DNA of 15,139 nucleotides from contig CAMDAY010000028.1 of NCBI GenBank assembly GCA_945888895.1, positions 1 through 15,139 on the forward strand, written 5' to 3'. The notes beneath the pieces are model-generated. The model saw only the letters and a list, made by a program, of their open reading frames with translations. It searched no databases and was not told the DNA's origin. The number at the start of each line of letters is the position of its first letter. Position 1 is the first letter of the stretch. A program made the position numbers and the translations under genes. Source of the stretch: Dehalococcoides mccartyi (GTDB lineage Bacteria; Chloroflexota; Dehalococcoidia; UBA2979). Shown here piece by piece: positions 7,833-13,478 of the stretch.

Positions 7833-8702
7833 CTACCGTGCGGAAAGGCCGATGTAATCCGCCAGCTCGCTCAGATCGAGCATGCGGCACGTGAACATCG
7901 GCGTGTCGAAGAGGGTGTACGCGGAGGCGCGTGAATCGCGTAGTTCTCGTACCAGTGCGAGGAACTCGCCGGGGTCGTCGCCCTCGAACGCGACCACGAA
8001 CTCCTGGTCGTCCAGGCCGTACGAGTAGGTCGTGTTGATCTTGATGCCGTGGTACTTGTGGCCGACCTCGATGTGCTCGGCCATCATCGCCTGCCGCTCG
8101 GTGGCCGGGAGTTCGTACCACGCGCGCGTCTTCGCCATCGGGTAGACGAAGAGGTACTGGTTCACGCCGCCGTCCGCGCGGATGCGGGTGCGCTTCTCCA
8201 GCCCCTCGTGCAGGTCGTTCGTGTAGAGCGAGCGCATCGTCATGCTGAGGAACGAGTGGGGTCGCTCCAGCGCACCGCCCAGGGGCGAGCGCAGCAGCTC
8301 CGCGTGCCAGTCCGTGATCGGTGCCAACTCGTCGTGCGCCTGCCACACGAGGAAGTCCGTGTCGCCGCGCGTCCCGATCGTGGAGTACACGCGCGTCAGC
8401 ATCTGCTTGCTGGACGCATCGAGCATCTTGGTGAGCTGCTTGCCCAGTGCGGCACGTTCCTTCTTCGATCCCCGGCGGACATCGCCGGCGACTCGGTAAA
8501 AGGAGAACTTCACGCTCTGCACTCCACGAGGGGTGACTCCCGGCGTGTACGCGGGACGCGCACCGGGCACCCCCTCCGCGGATGCACCGTCGCTGGAGGC
8601 GTGCGCGTGCGGGTGTGCTGGGGGTGGAGCGGTCGAGGGCTCGGGTGCCGTGAACGTGCTGGGGACAATGCGCCAGGAGGGCGTCGCCTCGCTCGTCGTC
8701 AT
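7833..8702 (-). CDS. hemQ: coproheme decarboxylase, chlorite dismutase family (HemQ/ChdC)
   Basis: Predicted to decarboxylate two propionates of Fe-coproporphyrin III to give heme b, using peroxide. The Cld-like fold starts at about residue 64 (VKFSFYRV). The catalytic tyrosine is Tyr187 in FVYPMAK (with Met189), and the probable axial ligand is His210 in MAEHIEVGHKY, a 23-residue spacing as I recall for actinobacterial ChdC. DDQEFVVAFEGDDP follows at 231-244. As called, the protein has 289 residues with a 60-residue Pro/Ala/Ser/His-rich N-terminal tail. The ATG at 8702 overlaps the ahbAB stop as ATGA, supporting that start; however, GTG at 8513 with GGAG 8 bases upstream would give a tail-less protein. 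It is the last gene of the AKR-ahbAB-hemQ block. Confidence 0.9.
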   Translation of the reverse strand: MTTSEATPSWRIVPSTFTAPEPSTAPPPAHPHAHASSDGASAEGVPGARPAYTPGVTPRGVQSVKFSFYRVAGDVRRGSKKERAALGKQLTKMLDASSKQMLTRVYSTIGTRGDTDFLVWQAHDELAPITDWHAELLRSPLGGALERPHSFLSMTMRSLYTNDLHEGLEKRTRIRADGGVNQYLFVYPMAKTRAWYELPATERQAMMAEHIEVGHKYHGIKINTTYSYGLDDQEFVVAFEGDDPGEFLALVRELRDSRASAYTLFDTPMFTCRMLDLSELADYIGLSAR

Positions 8703-9784
8703 GATGTCGTCTCCTCGCCGGTCGCTGCGCCGGCGGCGGTGCAGAGGGCTTCCCACTGGTCGTACTCGGGCACGAAGTAGGGGAGGCGGATCTTCTTGTA
8801 TTCGGTGGTCGAGTACAGGACGCGGAAGTCGGTCACACCGGTCGCCGCGGAGATCGCGGCGGCGGCTTCCTCGACGCCCGCAACCTTTGCGTTGTGCAGC
8901 ATCGAGAACACGGAGTACGGCCAGTCCGGGTACGTGGGGCGCTGGTAGCAGTGCGACACCCCGCGGTAGCCCGCGACGAACACGCCGAACTCCTTGATCT
9001 GGTCGGTGGGCACGTTCCATACCGCCATGCCGTTGGCGCGGAAGCCTGCCTGGCGGTGGTTGATGATGCCGGCGAAGCGGCGCAGGTGGCCGTGCTCCTG
9101 CATCGTCTGCCCGTACGCGATCACCTCCGCGCCCGTCATGCCGAGGGGCGCGCCGAGCGCCGCGAAGGGCTCCGCCACGTCCGGCATGTCGTTCTGCGTG
9201 GCGCGGATGAAGGCGATGTCGCGCGCCGTGATCGGGTGCCCCTTCGCCTCGATGCGGCGCTCCTCGGTGTACTCGGGGGCACTGCGCGCGTCGAGGTCAC
9301 GCGTCCCCGCGAGGTCGAGCGTGACGGCGATCTTGAACAGGTGGAGCGTCGGCATCGGACGCGTCGATTCCGCCTCGGTCATCACGTGCAACTTCTGGAT
9401 CACGGCGTCGAGGTCGACGCCCGGCGGCATCGCGACGGTGAACCAGATGTTGAACTCGTGGTTGCGACGGTAGTTGTGCGACACGCCGGGGTGCGCGTTC
9501 AGGATGCGCACCGCGCGCTTCAACTTCTCCGGCGCGATCTGCGTGGCGACGAGCGCCGAGGAGTACCCCAGCGCCTTCGTGTCGTAGATCGCGCAGATCT
9601 GGCGCACGACACCCGCGGCGCGCGCCTGACCGAGCCGCTCGAGGACCTCGGCCTCGCTGATGCCGAGCTGCTCGCCGAGCGCCGCATACGGGCGCTCGAC
9701 CATCGGGTAGTGGTCCTGCATCAGGTCGAGGAGCTGGCGCGTCGTGGCGTCGAGCTCGCTGGGCTTCGTCGGGGTGGCGGTCAT
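8699..9784 (-). CDS. ahbAB: fused siroheme decarboxylase (AhbA-AhbB / NirDL-like, two Lrp/AsnC-type modules)
   Basis: Predicted to remove two acetate carboxylates from siroheme, giving 12,18-didecarboxysiroheme. The 361-residue protein is two tandem Lrp/AsnC-like modules, each an HTH plus a ferredoxin-like domain. Module 1 (about 10-155) has SHNYRRNHEFNIWFT at 102-116. Module 2 (about 185-335) has RRFAGIINHRQAGFRANGM at 235-253 and SHCYQRPTYPDWPYSVFSMLH at 277-297 (two adjacent halves of the signature). These histidine/arginine-rich signatures separate siroheme decarboxylases from true Lrp regulators. Fusion and domain order resemble NirDL of heme d1 synthesis; coupling to hemQ and absence of other nir genes here favour heme b instead. 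It starts at ATG 9784 (ATGA with the aldo/keto reductase stop) and ends overlapping hemQ. AhbA and AhbB are usually separate proteins. Confidence 0.9.
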   Translation of the reverse strand: MTATPTKPSELDATTRQLLDLMQDHYPMVERPYAALGEQLGISEAEVLERLGQARAAGVVRQICAIYDTKALGYSSALVATQIAPEKLKRAVRILNAHPGVSHNYRRNHEFNIWFTVAMPPGVDLDAVIQKLHVMTEAESTRPMPTLHLFKIAVTLDLAGTRDLDARSAPEYTEERRIEAKGHPITARDIAFIRATQNDMPDVAEPFAALGAPLGMTGAEVIAYGQTMQEHGHLRRFAGIINHRQAGFRANGMAVWNVPTDQIKEFGVFVAGYRGVSHCYQRPTYPDWPYSVFSMLHNAKVAGVEEAAAAISAATGVTDFRVLYSTTEYKKIRLPYFVPEYDQWEALCTAAGAATGEETTS

Positions 9785-10824
9785 CGGGCGGCTCCGAGCG
9801 ACTCGGCATTGGCGCCGGGGGCGATGGCGTTGAGCGGCGCCGTGAACGCGAGGCCGAAGTTGTTCTCGTACAGCTCGTTGACCTGCGCGGCCTGTGCGTC
9901 GGTCACGTCGCGCGCGTCACTGGCGCCCACGAACTCCTCGATCTGCTCGAGGTTGTAGATGTTCGGCAGCGCCGACACCACGCTCGGGCTGTGCAGGACG
10001 TAACGCAGCGCCGCCTGCGCCAGCGTGCACTGGTTTTCGTCGCACAGGAACTGCAGCTGCTTGATCTTCTCCAGGCCCTCAGGCAGCCAGTTCGCGGGAC
10101 GATGTCGCCGGTGGTCGTTCTCCGGGAACACCGTGTCCTTCGTGTACTGGCCCTCGAGCATCCCCGAGGAGTGCGGGACGCGGACGACGAGCGCCTTGCC
10201 CTTGCGTTCGGCCACCTCGATCAGCGCGCGGCCAGGGTCGAGCTCCAGCGCGTTGTAGATCATCTGCACACCATCGACGGGCAGGTGCTCCATCGCGTAG
10301 GCACCCTCGGCTTCCCAGCCGATGGCCGGGCCGAGGGCGACACCGACGGAGCGCACCTTGCCTGCGGCGCGCGCGCGCTCGATGAACGTCCAGATGTGGT
10401 CCTGCGTCATCATCGCCATGCGCGGGTTGTGCATCTGGTAGAAGTCGATGTGGTCGGTGCCGAGGCGCTTGAGCGACGCGTCCAGCGATGCCTCGAGGAA
10501 CTCGACGTCGAAGCGGTGCGGTGCCTCGCGGTGGCCGGCGTCGTTGGGATCGCGCGACGCCCAGTCGTACCCGAATTTCGCGCCGATCACGATCTTGTCG
10601 CGCTCGGTGCCGGGGAAGGCGTGCTGGAGGATGGTCTCGCCGCGCCCGTTGCCGTAGGTGTCGGCGGTGTCGAAGAACGTCACGCCCCGGTCATGGGCCG
10701 CGTGCATCAGGTGGGCAGCCTCGTCATCGGTGTAGTCACCCCACCACCCGGCCGCCATCGTCCAGACCCCGAAGCCGACTTCGGACACCGTCACGCCGGT
10801 GTCGCCGATCTGCCGATAGCGCAT
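9781..10824 (-). CDS. aldo/keto reductase, first gene of the ahbAB-hemQ operon
   Basis: Predicted NAD(P)H-dependent (beta/alpha)8-barrel oxidoreductase of 347 residues. The catalytic tetrad is present: Asp52 and Tyr57 in FFDTADTYGNGRGE, Lys83 in VIGAKFGYDW and His132 in YQMHNP. FDVEFLEASLDASLKRLGTD at 105-124 is the usual family signature. The ATG at 10824 has AGGGGGA 4-10 bases upstream. It is translationally coupled to ahbAB by ATGA. The substrate is unknown; AKRs are often assigned loosely. The context would allow a redox role connected with heme formation, or simple co-expression. No tetrapyrrole-binding motif is apparent. Confidence 0.9.
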   Translation of the reverse strand: MRYRQIGDTGVTVSEVGFGVWTMAAGWWGDYTDDEAAHLMHAAHDRGVTFFDTADTYGNGRGETILQHAFPGTERDKIVIGAKFGYDWASRDPNDAGHREAPHRFDVEFLEASLDASLKRLGTDHIDFYQMHNPRMAMMTQDHIWTFIERARAAGKVRSVGVALGPAIGWEAEGAYAMEHLPVDGVQMIYNALELDPGRALIEVAERKGKALVVRVPHSSGMLEGQYTKDTVFPENDHRRHRPANWLPEGLEKIKQLQFLCDENQCTLAQAALRYVLHSPSVVSALPNIYNLEQIEEFVGASDARDVTDAQAAQVNELYENNFGLAFTAPLNAIAPGANAESLGAAR

Positions 10825-11052
10825 GAGTCCCCCTGCTGGAGAGCGTGTCTGTGCTTGGCCCGTCTGGGCCTACATCACGGTCAGCGCGGTTGGAGTGGGG
10901 GGCAAACGTTGAAATAGGTGAATTAATTCGTTTTCGGAAGATTTGCGGGAGCGGGAACCTCAGTTTTGCCTCGGTCGGTTGGGAAATTTTGCCCCATTCG
11001 TAATTGTCCCCGCTCGAGGCTGTCGGAACCTCTGGCGCACCGCGGCGCGGAA
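10825..11052. other. intergenic region between dinB and the aldo/keto reductase gene, AT-rich core
   Basis: 228 bases without a gene. The centre (about 10900-11005) is markedly more AT-rich than its surroundings and holds the 10-bp palindrome GAATTAATTC at 10920-10929. A promoter for the leftward AKR-ahbAB-hemQ block is expected here; TTCCGA and TATTTC 17 bases apart on the minus strand (about 10937-10909) are a weak candidate. No T-tailed hairpin terminating dinB was found. Confidence 0.4.
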
Positions 11053-12252
11053 CTAGCGCAGTCCCCGCTGCACCGACCCCGCGCCGAAGCGCCCGCGGAT
11101 GCTGTCCAACGTCCGGTCGAGCTCCTCGTCCCGCAGCACGCCGGCCGGGCTGTCCGAGGCCGTCGGCGCATCGAAAAAGTCGAGTTGGAGCGCGTCCTCC
11201 ACGAGGTTGGTCACGCCGAGTCCGATGAGTCGCACCGGCCGCAGCCCCCCTGCGGCGACGGTCGCCTCGAAGAGCGCGCGGCCCGCCTCGGCGATCGCCG
11301 CCGTCGACTGCACGGGACGTTCGAGGGTGTGCGACCGCGCGAGCGTGGTGAAGTCTTCCCAGCGCAGCTTCAGCGTGACGGTGCGGGCCCGCTTACCGCT
11401 CTCGCGCAGGTCGGTACCCACGCGCTCCGCGTGCCGTGCGAGCACGCGCTGCAACTCCTCGACGTCCGTGACGTCATCGAGGAACGTGACCTCGCGCGAG
11501 ATCGAGCGCGCGACGCGCCCGTTGCCGTTCACGGGCGTGGGGTCGAGGCCGCGCGCACGCTCAGAGAGCACGGGACCGGAGCGCCCGAACTGCTGCGTCA
11601 GCCATCGCTCGTCGAGCGCCGCGAGCTGGCCGATCGTCCGGACGCCCATGCGCAGCAAGGCTTCCGCCGCCTTCGGCCCGACCATCGGCAGCTCGCGGAT
11701 CGCAAACGGCGCGAGGAACGCGGCGTCCGTCCCGACCGGCACCTCGATGAGCCCGTCCGGCTTCGCGCGGTCGGAGCCGACCTTCGCCGTGGTGCGCGAC
11801 CCTGCGATGCAGACGGACACCGCGACATCCAGCTCCTCGCGCACGCGGCGGCGGAGCGCCTCGGCCGCCGCGTGTGCGCCGCCCTCCGGATTGCCGATGC
11901 CGGTGAGGTCCACGTACGCCTCGTCGATGCCGACGGACTCCACCACTGGCGAGATATCGCGCAGCATCGCGTGGAACTCTCCGGAGACGCGCCGGTAGTC
12001 CTCGAAGTGAGGTGGCACGACGACCGCCTGCGGGCACAGGCGGAGCGCCTGCGTCATCGGCTGTGCGGAGCGGCAGCCGAACACGCGCGACTCGTAGGAG
12101 GCGGCAGCGACGACACCTCGACGTCCCGGGTGCCCGACGAGGACCGGCTTGCCGCGCAGGGACGGGTCGAGGACACGCTCCACCGCGACGAAGAACGTGT
12201 CGAGGTCGAAGTGGGCGATCCGGGGCGCCAGCCGGGGGACGGGGTCGGGCAC
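11053..12252 (-). CDS. dinB: DNA polymerase IV (Y-family translesion polymerase)
   Basis: Error-prone translesion polymerase of 399 residues. Palm catalytic carboxylates are Asp16 in HFDLDTFF (Phe20-21 includes the steric gate), and Asp110 and Glu111 in SVGIDEAYVDLTG. CIAGSRTTAKVGSDRAKPDG follows, then the HhH-containing thumb (LPMVGPKAAEALLRMGV) and the little finger. A likely beta-clamp binding peptide QLDFF is at 356-360, followed by a 39-residue tail. I choose GTG at 12252 because GGAGG (12259-12263) lies 6 bases upstream and the polymerase fold starts ten residues later; the longer ATG start at 12333 would cover the SOS box region with unrelated residues. It stands alone, divergent from the RNA-binding protein gene. 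An SOS box upstream indicates LexA control. Confidence 0.95.
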   Translation of the reverse strand: MPDPVPRLAPRIAHFDLDTFFVAVERVLDPSLRGKPVLVGHPGRRGVVAAASYESRVFGCRSAQPMTQALRLCPQAVVVPPHFEDYRRVSGEFHAMLRDISPVVESVGIDEAYVDLTGIGNPEGGAHAAAEALRRRVREELDVAVSVCIAGSRTTAKVGSDRAKPDGLIEVPVGTDAAFLAPFAIRELPMVGPKAAEALLRMGVRTIGQLAALDERWLTQQFGRSGPVLSERARGLDPTPVNGNGRVARSISREVTFLDDVTDVEELQRVLARHAERVGTDLRESGKRARTVTLKLRWEDFTTLARSHTLERPVQSTAAIAEAGRALFEATVAAGGLRPVRLIGLGVTNLVEDALQLDFFDAPTASDSPAGVLRDEELDRTLDSIRGRFGAGSVQRGLR

Positions 12253-12297
12253 GCGCCACCTCCAGCGGGGACGGCCTTCAGGGACATCGAGGCGTCG

Positions 12298-12303
12298 AGG
12301 ATA
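12298..12303 (-). promoter_or_regulatory. possible -10 box of dinB
   Basis: TATCCT on the minus strand, 46 bases before the GTG start, lies just downstream of the SOS box. The expected -35 position reads CGCAGA, a poor match, so this is a weak call resting mainly on the location of the SOS box in the spacer. Confidence 0.3.
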
Positions 12304-12305
12304 CC

Positions 12306-12327
12306 GCGCGGAACGGACGTTCTGCGC
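12306..12327. promoter_or_regulatory. LexA-type SOS box upstream of dinB
   Basis: GAAC-GGAC-GTTC at 12311-12322 is a perfect match to the GAAC-N4-GTTC dyad known for LexA in Bacillota, Actinobacteriota and some Chloroflexota. The symmetry extends outward as GCGC arms (12306-12309 and 12324-12327). It is 59 bases upstream of the dinB GTG, where a bound repressor would block transcription. Confidence 0.75.
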
Positions 12328-12370
12328 AGGCATTTCGTCACCCGCGCGACAGGAAGGGGCTCGACCATCC

Positions 12371-12379
12371 TGCTAGGAT
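12371..12379 (+). promoter_or_regulatory. possible extended -10 for the RRM protein gene
   Basis: TGCTAGGAT fits the TGN-TANNNT extended -10 pattern, with no recognisable -35. If used, it would leave a leader of roughly 125 bases before the TTG at 12514. Confidence 0.25.
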
Positions 12380-12452
12380 CGGAGGGTACTCAGCATCCCC
12401 GACGGCGTCCGCCAACCTGCACGTCCTAGTGGTAACTGAGCGACTGTTTTGA

Positions 12453-12503
12453 TGGCCCGCCAGGGGGCGGCCAGTGATCTGGCGCTGCGAGCGTCAGTAG
12501 GAG
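12453..12503 (+). promoter_or_regulatory. structured 5' leader of the RRM protein gene (two hairpins before the ribosome site)
   Basis: Hairpin 1 (12453-12473): TGGC-CGCC pairs with GGCG-GCCA with one bulged C and loop AGGG. Hairpin 2 (12479-12497): CTGGCGCT pairs with AGCGTCAG (one G-U pair) around loop GCG. The AGGAG ribosome site (12499-12503) begins one base after hairpin 2. Such packing could make translation temperature- or protein-responsive. Confidence 0.5.
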
Positions 12504-12513
12504 AGTTCGGACG

Positions 12514-12972
12514 TTGACGCAGAGGATTTACGTTGGGAATCTCCCGTTCTCCGCTACGGAGGGGGAGGTCGCTGAATTGTTCGGGCAGTACGGCGAGATC
12601 GTTTCTTGCTCGCTGCCCAAGGACCGCGAAACCGGCCGCCCGCGCGGCTTCGGGTTCGTGGAGATGGAAGACGAAGACGCTAAGAAGGCCATCTCGGCCC
12701 TCGATGGCAAGGACATGGGCGGCCGCGCGCTGCGCGTGAACGAGGCCCAGCCTCGTGAGCAGCGCAGTTTCGGCGGCGGCGGTGGTGGCTACGGCGGTGG
12801 CGGCGGCGGCTACGGCGGGGGTTCCCGCGGTGGTGGCGGCGGCTACGGCGACCGTGGCGGCGGTGGTGGCGGCTACGGCGGTGGTGGTGGCGGCGGCTAC
12901 GGTGGGGGCGGCGGCGGTGGCCGGCGCGACGACCGTGGCGGCGGCAGCCGCGGCGGTGGCGGGCGCTACTAG
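12514..12972 (+). CDS. glycine-rich RRM RNA-binding protein
   Basis: Single-stranded RNA-binding protein of 152 residues. One RRM occupies residues 4-78, with RNP2 IYVGNL (5-10) and RNP1 RGFGFVEM (44-51), both with the aromatic residues that stack on RNA. Residues 87-152 are a low-complexity Gly tail with repeated GGGY and RGG-like units (SRGGGGGY, DRGGG, SRGGGGRY). This layout is that of the bacterial Rbp/GRP family common in cyanobacteria and Chloroflexota and often cold-induced. The start is TTG at 12514, giving the usual MTxRIYVGNLPFSATE beginning; AGGAG is 10 bases upstream and no better in-frame start exists. It is the only plus-strand gene here, divergent from dinB, with its own leader and terminator. 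Confidence 0.93.
   Translation: MTQRIYVGNLPFSATEGEVAELFGQYGEIVSCSLPKDRETGRPRGFGFVEMEDEDAKKAISALDGKDMGGRALRVNEAQPREQRSFGGGGGGYGGGGGGYGGGSRGGGGGYGDRGGGGGGYGGGGGGGYGGGGGGGRRDDRGGGSRGGGGRY
12772..12969 (+). repeat. GGN-codon low-complexity tract encoding the Gly-rich tail
   Basis: Near-tandem runs of GGC/GGT codons interrupted by TAC (Tyr) and CGN (Arg). The tract is prone to replication slippage and to length variation between strains, and generates a long open Ala/Thr frame on the opposite strand that is not a gene. Confidence 0.85.
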
Positions 12973-13089
12973 CGTTCTCCTGCATGCGCCCCGCGCGTGA
13001 GCGCCGGGTCGGTGCCGAGGATCCTCGTCCGCGCAGCTGTGTTGCAGGTTGATCAGCAACGGCCCTTGTTCCTCAATAAGCACAACCGG

Positions 13090-13120
13090 ACGGCCCCTCG
13101 TGAGAGGGGCCGTTCTTCTT
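13090..13120 (+). terminator. intrinsic terminator of the RRM protein gene
   Basis: ACGGCCCCTC (13090-13099) pairs perfectly with GAGGGGCCGT (13104-13113) around a GTGA loop of the GNRA type, followed by TCTTCTT. It is 117 bases after the stop codon, leaving a fairly long 3' untranslated region. Confidence 0.88.
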
Positions 13121-13200
13121 GCCTGGGTGTCGTCGAAGTCTGGCAGAGGCCGACGGGGTGGAGCGTCGAGCGGTCACCAGTCGCGTCGAGGTGGCAGTGG

Positions 13201-13385
13201 GGGGCGGCCCATCCCCCTGCCCCCTTCTCGGCGCTCGGGAGTCGGAGTTTGCTTGAGCAGCCTTGTCCGGCTCCCTCGCCCACAAAGTGGGAGAGGGTTC
13301 GAGCGAGGTCTGGTTCGGGATGCTTGAAGGGCGAAGCCCTTCAATTTCAACCCCTCCCGCGCCGGGAGGGGCAGGGGGGGCCGCC
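13201..13385. repeat. palindromic intergenic element with terminal inverted repeats (MITE/REP-like)
   Basis: CCCCCTGCCCC at 13213-13223 is the exact reverse complement of 13368-13378. Further out, GGCGGCC at 13203-13209 matches the complement of 13379-13385, with a 3-base size difference in between. Inside are three stem-loops: 13273-13297 (CCCTC-CCCAC stem, AAA loop, one mismatch), 13324-13344 (perfect 9 bp, GAA loop) and 13351-13371 (perfect 9 bp, CGC loop). This structure resembles non-coding palindromic repeats dispersed in bacterial genomes; copy number cannot be seen from one window. Confidence 0.5.
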
Positions 13386-13440
13386 TGCCGCTGCCCCCTC
13401 GACGGCTGTCGCGTCGAGGCGGGCGAGCCGGCGTCCGGGC

Positions 13441-13468
13441 CACCTCGACGTCACGCGACGTCGAGGTG
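13441..13468. terminator. strong hairpin at the end of the riboflavin operon, no T-run
   Basis: CACCTCGACGTC and GACGTCGAGGTG form a perfect 12-bp stem around ACGC, ten bases beyond the stop of the leftward gene at 13479. No T-run follows on the minus strand, so it is either a U-less terminator, an RNA 3'-end stabiliser, or a protein site. Confidence 0.4.
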
Positions 13469-13478
13469 TGCGCTCGCG

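Larger units (their letters stand above)
13121..13478. other. gene-free stretch rich in hairpins and repeat-like sequence
   Basis: No credible coding frame; open frames here lack ribosome sites and recognisable protein. The stretch holds the palindromic element at 13201-13385, a 12-bp direct repeat GTCGCGTCGAGG at 13180-13191 and 13408-13419 on either side of it, and the hairpin at 13441-13468. Confidence 0.7.

Noticed and set aside
8699..9784. Calling the AsnC/Lrp-like protein a transcriptional regulator
   Set aside because: Two tandem modules carry the HNYRR/WFT and HCYxRP/DWPY signatures of siroheme decarboxylases and the gene is coupled to hemQ.
10966..12429. 487-codon plus-strand frame opposite dinB
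   Set aside because: Arg/Ala/His-rich without motifs, no ribosome site, and it runs through the dinB promoter and SOS box.
13016..13027. CGAGGATCCTCG palindrome downstream of the RRM gene as an operator
   Set aside because: A lone 12-bp palindrome inside the 3' untranslated region, with no promoter near; the proper terminator is further on at 13090-13120.
12373..13083. 236-codon minus-strand frame rich in Ala and Thr opposite the RRM gene
   Set aside because: Its composition is the mirror of the GGN codon repeats; it has no family resemblance and would overlap a convincing RRM gene.
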